Assembly (NCBI GenBank): GCA_036874045.1
Contig: JAZBRI010000010.1
Coordinates: forward strand, 4,794,001 to 4,858,000
Source of the DNA: Cymodocea nodosa
Taxonomy: Eukaryota; Streptophyta; Magnoliopsida; Alismatales; Cymodoceaceae
Direction of reading: 5' to 3'
DNA length: 64,000 nt
Shown here: one piece after another, positions 1 through 11,714 of the stretch
Numbering within the stretch: position 1 is the stretch's first letter
How the letters are laid out: each line of letters begins with the position of its first letter
Notes under the pieces: generated by a model
Databases searched by the model: none
The model's input: only the letters and a program-made list of their open reading frames with translations
What the model was told of the DNA's origin: nothing
Program-made: the position numbers and the translations under genes

Positions 1-1
1 T

Positions 2-334
2 AATTGGAGAAATCACCCGAATCTATCTTGGAGAAACAACAATTTCCAGGGAGGAGAAAATATAAATGACAAAAATATAAGTTATGAAGCATTAATTGAA
101 CAAGGATCTAGAATAGAGAAGTTAGAAAAGATAATTCAACAATTAAACAATCATCTAGATCTTGTATTTGGAAATGCTACCATTCAAAATCAAAATATAA
201 ATAGAATACCCCCTAGATAGAAGGAATCAATAGAAGTTAGACCTATGGGAGGATTGCCAATGCAAGCAATACCTAACCCTGTCAATAGAGTTGTTAATGA
301 AATTGATACCTCCTAAGGGAGGGAAGTTGAATGA
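2..334 (+). pseudogene. gag C-terminal tail, copy A
   Basis: Reading frame 2 starts inside gag with the motif NWRNHPNLSWRN, a signature of Athila-type gag tails, followed by a glutamine-rich, coiled-coil-like segment and a tail with ESIEVRP and NEIDTS, ending in TGA at 332-334. Two premature stops interrupt it: TAG at 218-220, where the copy in element 1 has Gln, and TAA at 314-316. The capsid part lies left of the window. The tail ends about 220 bp before the F-box ORF, as in copies B and C. The spacer 335-554 is AT-rich and carries GTTGAGTTA-type short inverted repeats around 422-490. Confidence 0.8.
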
Positions 335-554
335 AGTAGTATAACTAAAGTAACTATGTATAATATAGTAAGTAGAAAAATATAAAAGAAAAAAAAATGT
401 AATTTTAATTGTAGTTAGTAATATCGTAGAGTTATTACTTAACTCAATGAACTTAGTTTGTTGAGTTATGACCTAACTCCACGAGGGTATGTAAATAGCT
501 ATGTTAATTTTGTCTCTGTTAAATTTTTGTTTATGTTATACAGAATCACAATAG

Positions 555-1695
555 ATGGAATTGATGAAATTACCACTAGATGCACTGAGGGAAGTACTAA
601 GTAACCTGTCAACTAAAGATCTGTGCAAATTGTGTTGTGTATCAAAGGAAATCAAAGACTGTGTTAGAGAAAAATATTTTCATGGACTACAAGCTGCAAA
701 ATGACTAAGATTAGAGATGGATTTTTATGGAAGTCATTTAATCGTAGTTCAATTAGCTATGAATATCTGAATATGGAAGAAAATGCTGGAATTCCACCCA
801 ACACATTAGAAGGAATAGATCATATTATGGGGATAGATGAAGGATTAATTATTTACAGAACCAAACCAAGGTATGCAATTCTGTTACCTGACATTTTGAT
901 TAGAAATCCTATCACAAGAGAAGAATGGAATATACGAAGGCCTAATAGATTTGAAGTACCAACTAAAAATTGTGGGTTAGCTTTAACATTTTCTGATAAA
1001 AATTCAACCATTCCTGAAAGATTGTATTACTGGAGACCAACTAGAAATTCGGATGACGATTTATGCTTAAGTGCGTATGATTTTCTGCATAGATCTTGGA
1101 TTGAAAATACTATGATATATCTAGGACAAAAAGCATTAATTAACAACATACATGTCATACTTGATGGATATATATATATCTACTCACAGATATATCAATT
1201 GCATTTAGATCTGATTTATACATAGTAAGCATAGACGGTTATCATGATGACTTTATAGAAATATTGCTTATACCTAGTGATATAACTAAACCACCGTTTG
1301 TAGAATATGATAAAATTCAATTAGGAATGTGGTATAATGAATATGATGATCCTACTTTATGTTTGATAAGATGGTAGGATGAATGGAGGAAATTTTAAAT
1401 ATGGATTATGAAAGACCTAAATGAATAGAAGTGGGAAGAGGAATATATTGAATTAGATGTAGAAATAGAAACAGCTACATTATCTTGGAGTAGAAAAGGA
1501 TCCCTTTCTGCATTTCATTTCATTAATGGAAATACACTTATATTTAGTATTGATAACATACTACAAGTTTGCAAGTTAAAAAGGAAAACGGGCTGCATTA
1601 AAACAGAATTAATAGCAAGAATAATTATGCCTAAAAAGTTTGCTTGGACTAACACGTTTATTCCATTTGTTACTACTTTTCAATCATGTTCTTAA
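555..1695 (+). pseudogene. Retroelement-borne F-box-like protein, copy A (degraded)
   Basis: ATG at 555 opens a protein starting MELMKLPLDALREVL, followed by a KDLC..LCCVSK segment. This fits the F-box consensus (Leu-Pro, hydrophobic ladder, Val-Ser), the part that binds SKP1 in SCF ubiquitin ligases. About 330 further residues, rich in aromatic and acidic residues (RPNRFEVP, LYYWRP, MWYNEYDDP), look like an F-box-associated substrate-recognition region, though no kelch or LRR repeat was seen. Breaks: a 1-base loss in an A-run near 699 shifts the frame, a second shift lies near 1170 in an AT run, and stops occur near 1376, 1399 and 1423. At the Trp before ENTMIYL this copy keeps TGG (1097-1099) where B and C have TAG. 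The natural stop is TAA at 1693-1695. Substrate is unknown. Confidence 0.75.
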
Positions 1696-3515
1696 ACTGT
1701 GATTTTATGCTGTTAATGTTGTGTGTATTCTGCATTTTTTTAAAAAAAAGAGAAAAAAGAAAAATTTTAGTTTTAGTTTTATTTTATAAAAAGAAAAAGA
1801 AAAGAAAAATAAAATATCAATCTAGTTTGTTGGTATCTATTCTAGGAAACCAACTAGCTTGCTTGCGAGCCACCAAAGGCATAGGAGCTTGGGTTCCACA
1901 AGACATTGATTTAACAATTTATGTTTTGTTGTTAAATGTTATTTTGTTATATATTTTGCTTTTATGTGTGAATGAAAAGTTTTTCAGAATCAAAAGTTGG
2001 AAGATATTGAAGGAGATACAAAAGAACAAGGTATGTAATTGATTACTTATCCTAAATTTACATTTAAACTCAGTTCATGGAGTTATTCATTAACTCAATG
2101 AATTAAGTTCGTTGAGTTAGGTGCTAAGTCAACGAAACAATATTCCTACCTGCTAACATTTACTGTATTTACTATAAAATCTTTTACATTGACGACAATG
2201 CAAAATGTAGGTATGGGGGGGAGGTAATTAGATTAAAATCCAAGTAATTTTGTTAATTAGAGGAATTAGAATGGTACTGCAAAAGTTTTGTGGAAATTGA
2301 AATTTTTTTTTATAAATTTGCTATAACTATCTAATAATTGAGACTGTCAAATTTTTAAGCACTATAACTGCTTTAATGTTATATTTAGAATCTTATAAAA
2401 GATGCTACAGAATTTTACTATTCATACAAATCTAGATATAGTATCTTATGTTTTTGCTGAATTTTATGAGTTTAATAGTTTCACGATTTTAAAAAGAAAA
2501 TAAAATGCTTAACTGAAACTTAGTAAATTATCTAAAATCCTAAAAGAGCTGAAATGTTGATTTTTGGATTAAATGAAATACATATGATCAAGGATACATT
2601 TAATTTGAGTGATTAAACTTGTAGAATGATTTATGTGTAAATCTTATTAAACTACAGAAAGAGTATGAGCTTATTGATATGGATTCATATTTTCAGTAAA
2701 TAATAGAAGCAGGACTATAGGAGATTTGTATTTTATTACATTTATATTAATGAAATATGTCTATATACTGTGTTGAAAAGAAAAAAGAGGAAAAAAAACT
2801 TTGAGAGTTTATTCACTTGTTTGATCATGAGCCTTTTGTACTTGAGTAAATAGGTATGTAAGGATTGTTGACCTGAAAAAGGACTCTTTAAATTTGGCAA
2901 CCTAAGATCTTGATCGGATATGGGATTGTTGATTGAAAGCTCGATACATGGGTACACTAGAAAGCTCTTGTATGATTCAAGCTTTTCAAATTAACTTTTA
3001 AAGTACAAATATGCATATTGTTCTGAAAAGATAAAAGTGTTTTGTGAAATACAGAAATCTTTTAAATCGAGTATATTTTCTGTTATCTAAGATTACTAAA
3101 GTATGAATCTAGAATAGATTTTTGAAGTTGTTTATTTGAGATACAATTCATTATTCTCCTTGTTTCAATTATCTTGAATTGGATTGTGTTTTGATTCGTA
3201 TGTAGTTGAAATTTATTATAGAAATCATATTGGAAAATTCAAGATAACAGATGTTTGAAAAGAAGAAAAAATGATAATATAATTACCACCTATATGATGC
3301 TAATATATTTTGTATGTAATTTACATATATTTTAAATATATTTGCAGGTTGAAGAGGAGAAAATAATGTTAAAATAGATTACTAAAAAATAAAGAATATC
3401 TATCTAGTAATCTAATTTATGTATTCTAAAAAAGAAAAAATGAAGAATTAATTCTAGCACTATAGAAAGACCAACTAGTTAGATCTTAGTTTACTAAGGG
3501 ACTAGCAAAATTTAA
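1696..3515 (+). other. Long 3' untranslated region of copy A
   Basis: No sense-strand gene. It holds, in order: a T/A-rich run; a well conserved block at about 1840-1910 present in all three F-box copies; short inverted repeats of the GTTGAGTTA type near 2066-2130; an internal polypurine tract at 2208-2224; and from about 2340 to 3370 a block alignable with the region after RNase H in the plus-strand copia element (10380-11290). An open frame of about 70 codons on the opposite strand (2742-2957) is conserved in copies B and C. Confidence 0.7.
2208..2224 (+). promoter_or_regulatory. Internal polypurine tract, copy A
   Basis: Run GTAGGTATGGGGGGGAG, preceded by ATGCAAAAT. The same motif lies at the same place in copies B (14815-14832) and C (62108-62125). 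It resembles the Athila-type plus-strand primer but sits 1.3 kb before the LTR, so it is either a second primer site or the relic of an earlier element end. Confidence 0.55.
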
Positions 3516-3527
3516 GTATAGGAGAAG
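3516..3527 (+). promoter_or_regulatory. Polypurine tract next to LTR, copy A
   Basis: AGTATAGGAGAAG directly before the TG of the LTR. Copies B and C have AGTATGGGGGAAG or a close variant at the same place. This is the expected plus-strand primer of reverse transcription. Confidence 0.75.
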
Positions 3528-5505
3528 TGTTTAGAATGAAAAAGTACATAATATTAATGGTTAAATGATGGTTAATTGCATAATATTTAGCTTATCATAT
3601 GAGAATTAGGCCATTATGTTATAATTGCACTATTATATGCTTTAATGAAAGAATCTACATAATTTCAGGAAATTAATGTTAATTTAGTACATTTCTGAAC
3701 TGTTGGTAAGTTATAGGCTTTGAAATTCTTAAGTCTTCGAATTTTCTGTTATTTCAGAGAGTTATATTGCATGTATTGGACAGTTATGTTTTAAACGCTT
3801 GAAGAATATTTTATTATTTCTTGGAATATACGTGTTGAAATATTAATATATGACTTAAGTGAATGTTCGGTAAGTTATTTGCTAACTATCCAAAATGTAT
3901 CTGAGCATCGGATAGTTAGGTTTGCAAGTATCTGAAATATCTTTTTATCATAAAACTTACTGAGGACACGTGTCGCGTTCTGGAAACTTGACTTAAGTTA
4001 TCTTTCGGAAAGTTATCTGCTATCCAAAATGCATATAAGTTTCGGATACTTATAGTTTTAACTATCCAAAACATCTGAACTCGTTATTTCTTTATTGCAC
4101 GTGTTTTATAGTTAAATCAATGAAGTAAGTCCGTTGAGTTATCTATAACTCCATGGACCATTTATTTTCTAATATGCCACTATAGTAGTTGTAGAAATAG
4201 AAAATTTGAAGGAAAACCATGATTGCACGTAACACGTAGGAATTCACTCGTGGAATGAAGAAGAAATCACCATCGTTGATATGAAAAAGGAAATCTAACC
4301 AATCATTTAAGCAGAAACAATTACTATAGAAAGAAATATAAAAGAAGAGGAGAGAGACGAAGAAGTGTGTGTGTGTAGGGTGGAGGACCGTGCTAACTGC
4401 AGGCAGCGTTGAAAGTTCCCTGAAGCTCCACACCACCACCAAAATCACCAACCATTAGAGGTCTGTGAGGATACTTTCCTGATGTCGGGTTGATTCCGAG
4501 CAAAACACGATGACTGACAACCATTGTGAGGAGTGATCGCGTCGTAGAAAGGGAAACCATTTTCACCAAGCACTGACTCATATCTTAGGAGATCATAAAG
4601 CTTCTAGACTTGGTTTCGGGTTGATGCCAGTATGTTGAAGAGGAGATCATCTTACAATTTTGGATTTGCGATTCTATAGGGAGAGGAGGCAAGATTGTAA
4701 GTGATTAAGTTTTAAATGCTATAATCGCGTCGCATGTAGTGACGAAAGTTTTTACTATCGATAGAGATTTTTACATTTCACCTTTCATTCATCTTCAAGA
4801 ACATATCAAAACAAAAATACCAAAAACAACAAATTATCTGTGTTTACGTTTAGTATTAAAGTGTTGTATTGTTTGTTTTGTATCGTGATTAATGTTACAT
4901 TGTCAGTATTGTGAATGTTTTATGTTTGTTTGATTAAAAAAATAGAAAATAGTTTTATTATTTACTGAAGTTGATTCGTTCCAGATACTTAAAGATTTTA
5001 ACAGTTACTGTTTGAAATATCTAAATGTTAGTGTTGCTTAATGATAAATCTAATATTAACTAACATTAAAGAGCTTAATTGATGTTATTTACAATTTGTG
5101 GAACCACCTAATGATTGGCCGAATTCCTTTGTAAATACTAGTATTTAACTGGAAAGATAGACTCGTGGAGTTAACTTAAGTCCACAAAATCAGTCTGTTG
5201 AGTTAGCCATAACTCAATGAACTAAGTCCATTGTGTTAACTGTAACTCCATGGAGTGCTTACTGAATACATCTATACTCCAATATAAAAATCAGAACAGT
5301 ACACAATTCTTACTCAATCTCTATGGGATCAACTTGTACTTGCACACAAATACAATATACACTGTGCACTTGTAGTTAAAACACAAATTGGAATTAATAT
5401 TTCAGTTGTGTGAAAGGTTGTTTGTTTACTTCTAAAATTAATTATTGATATAAGCATAAAGACAAATTAAACAAGTTTAAAAATAGAAGTTAACAAATCA
5501 ATACA
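3528..5505 (+). repeat. 3' LTR of copy A
   Basis: Starts TGTTTAGAATGAAAAAG and ends CAAATCAATACA. It aligns along its length with the LTRs of element 1 and of copy C. It carries GGATAGTTA- and GTTGAGTTA-type inverted repeats (3840-4140 and 5160-5250), a TATA box, and a pyrimidine/purine-rich leader. Its 3' end stops before the primer-site-like units that lengthen the LTRs of element 1 and copy C. Confidence 0.85.
4337..4344 (+). promoter_or_regulatory. TATA box in LTR of copy A
   Basis: TATAAAAG in the middle of the LTR, followed by a purine-rich leader. The element 1 and copy C LTRs have the same motif at the matching place (12869-12876, 29189-29196, 59624-59631 on the minus strand). Confidence 0.55.
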
Positions 5506-6319
5506 ACTCTTTTAAGAACTTGGCATAGGTAGGTAATTGCTCTATTGCATCTAGTAATGGAATGCTAATCCTAACCTATTCAAAGATTTCTCTCATCTTA
5601 TTACTCTAGTCAATATCCTTATATGAAGTTCTTAATCTATGGGGAAAAGGGGTAGGTTGACTTTCTAAAGGAATACTTACCTCGAATACCTTACCTTTAC
5701 CCTTTTTATTACCTAATAAAATTTCATTTTCAGAGTCTTCATTTAGTTGATTAGATGAACCTAAATCATCTAAAGGGACACTCATCAGTATAAGAGGAGT
5801 TTCCTTTTCAGGAATGCTCACCTCTCTCCCGGACCTTAGAGCAACATAAGTTTCAACTGATTCATCCTCAACCAAGGATGTTGATCTTAAATCTATGTTT
5901 TCATAACCATCTATGTCAATGGGGGCACTAGAGGCTTTTGCTAAGTTTAATAAATCCATAGAGGTGTTAAGTTCAGTAATTGCCTTAGCTAAGTTGACTG
6001 AAGATTCAACACAAGGGATATTTCCTATAGAATTTTCCATTTTAATTTCACAACTATAGCTACTAGTGTCATAAACATCAGCATTATAATTTAAATTTGG
6101 CATAGATAGGCTAACATTAGAACTAGAACATGCACCTACATCATTATTTAGCATATAAAATGGGCAATCAACATCAACATGATTATTCAATTTGCATTTA
6201 GAACATGTAGGTGTCAAATCAAAACTAAATTCATCCATATTATAAATTAAATATTTATCTAGAATGACATGTAAATTTTCAACTAAATGAACAAACCGAA
6301 TGTATTCAATCAAGCACAA
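5506..6319 (-). pseudogene. CCHC-first gag/pol ORF of element D (truncated)
   Basis: ORF from 6319 to the TAG at 5606-5608, continuing open in the same frame with one more stop to the copy A junction. Near residue 38 it has a CCHC zinc knuckle (CSKCKLNNHVDVDC). Later come LRSGR and PFPHRL, the linker that in Athila-type elements joins gag to protease, then SIPLLDAIEQLP and AKFLK just before the break. Protease and pol are not present. No capsid domain was found between the primer site at 7699 and this zinc knuckle, the same CCHC-first arrangement as in elements 1 and 3. Likely role: nucleic-acid binding in the retrotransposon particle. Confidence 0.7.
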
Positions 6320-7698
6320 TCTTCAAGTGATTTAAGCAAATTTCCAACATAATAAAGGAATTGATAAACAATTACTTTTTCTTTTACTTGACACTTAATT
6401 TTCCATAATTCATTCAAATAAACTATTCTAATATCATGCCACTAAGTTCTAGATACAAACAACAATGCATATATCTTACAAACATTGTATATAATCTAAG
6501 TTTCATCTAAAACGAGTAATCATGGAATTTCTAAAACTAAACTGTACTACCTTGGCTTAAAAATTTTCTATAGAAATTTATACAACTTGAAAATTCACAC
6601 ATAAATATTTGTCTAAAAGGTACTTCTAGTTTCTAAGAAAAATTAGAGACAAAAATATTAAAAACTAAAGTATTATCAAAATCGTGTGAAACTTAGATAA
6701 CTCAGAATTTGTAATCTACAGAATAGCTCATTTTAGAAAAATTCTCTAGAAATGTATATAAATCCAAATATAACGTATAATACCTTGTTTGAAAGATAAC
6801 TACTGTAGTTTCATGGAAAAATTTCAAAAATAAGCTTTATTTAAACATGTAACTGTAGTTTCAATTAAAAGAATGCATGTTATGAAAAATTTACCCATAA
6901 AATAACATGCTGATAGAAATGAGATAGCTCAACCTAACTATCCGATTTTAATGTAATAAAATTGGATAGTTATGGGTGTAACCATCTGGTTAGGGAAAGA
7001 TTGGATAGTTATGGCTATAACTATCTGATTTTTTCATGAAGAGGTCGGATAGTTATACGCATAACTATCTGATCTTCATTAATATTGGTAAAATCTAATA
7101 TGTTAAATTTGAAAATTCACACAGAATTCTACATAACTCCAAATGAAACAAATAAATACTCGTTGGAAAGATAATTTCATCTAGTTTCTGGAAAAAATAA
7201 CTGAATTAAATTTTAAATACTTTCATAATAGCATATTTTCAAAATTCAATAGTAGAAACCTATCCAGAATTCTATAAAACATCCCTGTATTCTAAGATTT
7301 TTATCTTTTAACATACTAATCAGAATTTTATGCATAAGTACTCAAAAGAAATCTCAGAAACTTAGTATTTCAGGAAAAATATCATAAAAATGAGTTATAA
7401 TCTCGTGCACATTAAAAATTTAAATTTCTAGATAGGAAGATTCTATCTTAATAATTTATACACAAAGATTATGATTACTCCATTAAGCTACTTGTCACCA
7501 AATTATACACTTCATTAAACATGTGACAAGCTATTTAGATAATGAAGAATTGAACACATAGAATGACCAATCCATGTATCTATTTCCTTGCAAACAAATA
7601 CAAACAATAACTCAACAAGAAAACAAACAAAACTAGAATAATATAGAGGATATTAAATATTGCTAATCATCTAATAAATCATTTTAAAGCACCAAAAC
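6320..7698. other. Leader region of element D, no gene seen
   Basis: AT-rich stretch between primer site and ORF without a convincing open frame. It contains a cluster of inverted repeats with arms such as GATAGTTAT at 6920-7070; two are perfect with 4-base loops (7004-7025 and 7048-7069). Confidence 0.6.
7004..7069. repeat. Two palindromes with GATAGTTAT arms
   Basis: GATAGTTAT, loop GGCT, ATAACTATC at 7004-7025; GATAGTTAT, loop ACGC, ATAACTATC at 7048-7069. Both have 9-bp perfect arms and belong to the AGTTA...TAACT core family found in other elements of this window. Confidence 0.8.
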
Positions 7699-7716
7699 TC
7701 CCCAGCAACGGTGTCA
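7699..7716 (-). promoter_or_regulatory. Primer-binding site of element D (tRNA-Asp type)
   Basis: On the minus strand TGACACCGTTGCTGGGGA, six bases after the LTR end. It matches the complement of the 3' end of plant tRNA-Asp(GTC), TGGCGCCGTTGCCGGGGA, with three differences, all C-to-T or G-to-A type. Confidence 0.75.
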
Positions 7717-7722
7717 AAAACT

Positions 7723-9892
7723 TGTAACACTTTTATATGTTGTTAAATTAATGGCAAAAGTGTAAATTTTACATTTATAACTGCGAGCGCATGGTGCCCA
7801 TTGTAATAAGCATGTGTAAGTACAAGTTAAATTCACAAGGAGTTTGTTTAAATTAATTTTATTGAAATGATTATCTGATAAAATACCCACACTAAATTAA
7901 CTCATAATTATACTCTAATTACTTGATATTAATATACAAAATTTGTAGCACAATTAACGTTTATAAGATTACCCCAAAATCTAATTAATTCTTAAATTAT
8001 CATAAGATATTCAAGAAATCAATGAGTATCAATCTTGAAATCACAAAAGTTATGCTCAAATTTTAACTCTAATAACTTCTAACCTGAACGTTTAAAAATT
8101 CAGAATAAATAATAGTTGGAAAGATCCTCAAAATATCTTTAAAATGATAGTAATTTCGTGGATTAACTCAACTTAAAATGCTAGCAATATCTTATTTAAG
8201 AAAGGGGTGCAGATGGTTATGGAAACTTTCCATAAATGCACATTCAGTGCAAAAATCAGATCTCCATCAAATCTTGATGAAACACTAAGAAATAAATGTG
8301 CCTTGAAAGTAGATCCGTTACACTAACAAGAAAAATTTATAGAACCAAATTTCACAAAACATAAAATGCAAGCATTGTACAAGCATTGAGCTCAAAATTG
8401 GCACTCGATAGAGATTCAAAACCGCTGAGACCTTTAGAAAATAAAATTGAAAACCTTTGAAAAACATTCTAAAAAAAATCTAAAACTTTGCAAACATGTT
8501 CTACATATATAATACTTACAAAACAAAACAAAAAACGAGATTTAGAGGTGACGAACAAGTAGATACAACAAGAACAAAAGCTACAAACATTCTGGAAATC
8601 TAAGAAATGGAAAACTACATTCACAAATTATACAATCACATTCATTCACACTATACACATGATATGAACCATTCTTTATATCAATTAACACCAAAACAAT
8701 ATATGAAATTTAATTTAAAACATTTAAAACAAAGATTTATGCATAAAAATTTCGTTCTTCAACACATTCAAACCATACTCATACATATAAATTTCAAAAT
8801 ATGAAAACCTAGTATGAGGATCTCTCCTTTCCATCATACCTTTAAGTTTTCCACTTTTCTTCAAGCAAGAACTCCCCAAAGTCCTTGAAACCAATGCTCC
8901 ATAGGGTTGTCACCACCTGTAGCACGTCCAAGTGAAGCTTCTAGGGTTGCATTGAAGAAGATGGGTGCACGTCCTCAAGATCTAGCCTCCAAGACCCACA
9001 ACTTTGGCTTCCACATCTAAGGATGATGCTTCCTATTACTCAACCCTGAAGATCATAACCTTTTTCTCCACTCCGAATCAGTCACACGAGCCTCCCAATC
9101 CACCAAGAGCAACACCCAAGGGAGATCCTAACATATGGCCATCTGAATTGAAGAGAAGGTGTCTTCTAGGAAGAAGGGAAGAAGCCAAGGCTCACCATTC
9201 TTGAAGGGAGCTTGTTCAAGATCAAGGAGAAGATGGAACTTGCCAGATGGAGTTGCTGGAATGGTTGGAACCACTGGCTGCAATTTGTTTGGAAGAGGAC
9301 GAGATAGCCTAGGATTGAGTGGTCAAACACTTTAAATAGTCTAGGCTATTGTTGCTTGATCTCCAATAAGTTGCATCTAATGGACCACATTTTTTTTCTC
9401 TTTGATCCACCTTGATTTCATGATTTATTGACCTTTACAACTCAAAACCAAGTTAGATGCACATATACATTGAATATAAATCATATGATGCAAATATAGT
9501 ATACATGCATGCATGAGTTGCCATATATGAAAAGTTGCCAAATTAGGAAGGTTTTGGTCCACAACTTCTTCACATGTGCATAGATGAATTACTTAAAGTT
9601 CTTTAGTTTAACATCATATTTAAGTGATTTGGCAATTATACAATGTATATAAAGTCATACATTGAAGAATTATAAGAATTATGTCTAATACAAGGGCTAT
9701 TGACTAGGTGTTTAATTGATAAAGGATAAATTTCTACATTATCAACTATTTAATCCCTAATTCATGCATATGTCTAAAAATATGATTTTCATGTAATCCT
9801 TTATAAGAACATATATAATGATGACTTATAATCCTTAATATGCATGAATTAACATATATAAAATGCACAAATTGATACTTTACACTACTACA
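7723..9892 (-). repeat. 5' LTR of element D
   Basis: On the minus strand it starts TGTAGTAGTGTAAAG and ends AAGTGTTACA before the primer site, length about 2.17 kb. The start resembles that of the solo LTR at 38540-40632 (TGTAGAGTC...). A richer-GC leader lies at 8870-9300; short open frames there and at 8607-8804 have no family features. The 5' end is placed by where copia RNase H homology begins and is uncertain by a few bases. Confidence 0.65.
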
Positions 9893-10204
9893 TTGTGTTG
9901 CACTTAGATTTTGTAGATAAGGCAAACTTTAGAAGATTTTGGATTATCTTATGATACATTTGAGATTTATTGTGATAGTAGTTCTGCAATAAATCTTTCC
10001 AAAAATCTTGTATTATATTCTAGAGCAAAGCATATAGAGGTTAGACATAATTTTCTAAGAGATAACGTAATTAAAGAAAAAATTAAATTAGGATTTGTGT
10101 CTTGTAAAGATCAATTAGCTGATATATTTACAAAAGCTCTAGATGAAAATACATTCTACAACATAAGATTAAATTTTAGTATTTGTAGGCTATGTGATGT
10201 ATAA
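9893..10204 (+). pseudogene. Copia element E+ RNase H C-terminus (fragment)
   Basis: Frame starting at 9893 gives the C-terminal part of Ty1/copia RNase H: IRQTLEDFGLSYD, YCDSSSAI, SRAKHIEVRHNFLRD, QLADIFTKALDE, ending RLCDV and TAA at 10202-10204. It matches the same region of minus copia E- (37878-38230). Two TAG stops near the start (9905 and 9914) replace Gln and Trp of the E- copy. Upstream copia sequence is cut by the LTR of element D. RNase H would remove RNA from the cDNA hybrid. Confidence 0.85.
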
Positions 10205-11645
10205 AATGCTTAAACTCCACAAAAGATAAATATTGTTGATGATGTTGTTTACCTCATAGATATTATATACTTATCATAAATATCTAAGTAATATCTAATC
10301 TACTACTTAAGATACTATGTATTTACGATAAAATTATTGTAGTATCTTATTGATTTTACTTATTTTTCTCCAAGTTTAATGGTTTTTCAAAATTTTAAAT
10401 GGAAATGTCTATGAAAAACATTAAATTCCTCTAAAATCCTGAAATTTTGATTTAGTGTTTTCTTTGGAACAATGAAAGTGCATATGATCAAGAATGAGTT
10501 GACTTGATTGACTAAACTTGTAGAACAATTTATATGTAAATCATATTAAACTAATAATCAAAAGTATCAGCTTATTGAAATTGATTCATATTCTTAGTAA
10601 AATCATAGAAGTAAAAATTGTATGGGATTTGTGCTTTATTACATCTATATTAATGAAATACATATATACTGTGCTTAAAATAAAAAGTGCTTACAAAGTG
10701 AAAATCTTTGAGACTTTTTTGATCACGAGCCTCTTGTACTTGAGCAGATAGGTATGTAAGGATTGTTGTCCTAAAAAAGGATTCTTTAAATCTAGCAACC
10801 TAAGGTCCTGATCAGACTTGAGATTGTTGATTGAAAGCTCATTACACAGTTACATTAGAAAGCTCTTGTATGATTCAAGCTTTTCAAACTAACTTTTAAA
10901 GAAAATTATCAATATTTACTGTGTTGAAAAGATAAAAGTTGTTTCATTAAATACAGATATTTTTGAATCGAATATAGTTTCTACCAATATGACTACTAAT
11001 TTGTTGAATCTAAATTAGTACTTTTGAAAATGTTTATTTGAGATACATTCCTTTATTCTCCTTGTGTTAGTCATATTAAGTTTAAAGTTATGTTTTGATT
11101 CATATACAGTTGGAGTTGATTTTGGAAATCATTCTTGATGAATTTAGGATAACAGAAAATTTCTGAAAAGAAAAATTTAAGGTATAGTTATAATTAACAC
11201 CTATTTTATACAAGTATATTTGGTATGTTATTGAATTTATTTGAAGTATATTTGTAGGGGGAGGAATTACAATGTCCAAAATAGATTAATATCATTCAAA
11301 AGATAAATCTTAGTTAATCTAAGTTTAGTCCTCTTAAGAACTTGATGAAAAATTTTAACAAACAAACAGACTATTTTAGGTTCATAAAAAGAATATTAGA
11401 ATAGTTTACAATGTTCTCAAGATAATGTTTTATATAAGTTACTTATAACTTATATGTTGTTTTCAGAAGCTTTCAGTTGAAAACATCTGAAACTTGTTTT
11501 TTTTTGGTCAAGTATACTAATTAGACGTTATCTTGTGTAAGGTAACAAGTAAAACTACCTCTAGACAGTGTTTCACTTGTTAGGTTAGGTAACTCAACGA
11601 GTTATGCTTAAATTTTTGGGTACCTTGATTGAATAAACTTTATTC
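10205..11645 (+). other. Post-pol region of copia E+
   Basis: No sense gene seen. From about 10380 to 11290 it aligns with the 3' UTR of the F-box gypsy copies (for example 2540-3400). A purine run GTAGGGGGAGGA lies at 11254-11265. Around 11440-11510 are hairpin-prone repeats, and near 11590 a GTTGAGTTA-type half site. Ends at the AATAT target site of element 1; the element resumes at 29888. Confidence 0.65.
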
Positions 11646-11650
11646 AATAT
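11646..11650. repeat. Target site duplication, left side of element 1
   Basis: AATAT, directly before the TG/CA LTR end at 11651 and identical to 29883-29887 after the other LTR. It fixes the true ends of element 1. Confidence 0.85.
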
Positions 11651-11714
11651 TGTTTGGGTTTTTAGGCAGCACTAGAGAACTTGTTTAGTTCCCTGACAAC
11701 GGCGCCAGAAAACT
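11651..11714 (-). repeat. Primer-site-like extension units at the LTR 3' end
   Basis: Two units of 31 bp (11651-11681) and 33 bp (11682-11714), each reading on the minus strand AGTT.TCT, then a primer-site-like sequence, then ..ACA. The inner one contains TGGCGCCGTTGTCAGGGA, almost the perfect tRNA-Asp complement. They lie inside the LTR as fixed by the target duplication. Confidence 0.75.

Larger units (their letters stand above)
1..5505 (+). mobile_element. Athila-like F-box-carrying retrotransposon, 3' part (copy A)
   Basis: Right-hand part of a Ty3/gypsy element whose 5' part lies outside the window. In order it holds a gag tail, an F-box ORF, a long untranslated region, a polypurine tract and an LTR ending in CA at 5505. 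The same order and sequence recur on the minus strand in 11651-17724 and 56786-64000. Directly after the LTR the sequence becomes another gypsy element's gag/pol ORF read on the minus strand, so copy A is inserted in that element. The target duplication cannot be tested because the left end is not visible; the first five bases after the LTR are ACTCT. Confidence 0.85.
5506..9892 (-). mobile_element. Gypsy element D, 5' part, interrupted by copy A
   Basis: Minus-strand Ty3/gypsy element with 5' LTR (7723-9892), tRNA-Asp-like primer site (7699-7716), a 1.4-kb leader and the start of a gag/pol ORF. The ORF is cut at 5506 by insertion of copy A. Its LTR abuts copia RNase H sequence at 9893, so D was inserted in copia element E+. 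The rest of D must lie beyond copy A, outside the window. Confidence 0.75.

Noticed and set aside
555..1695. F-box ORF as a host gene fragment
   Set aside because: Three copies all lie between gag tail and PPT of the same element family with shared flanks.
7699..7716. tRNA-Asp gene
   Set aside because: Only the 18-base primer-site complement is present, without the rest of a tRNA.
8607..9204. Two small plus-strand frames
   Set aside because: Inside the LTR of element D, no family features, base composition follows the LTR leader.
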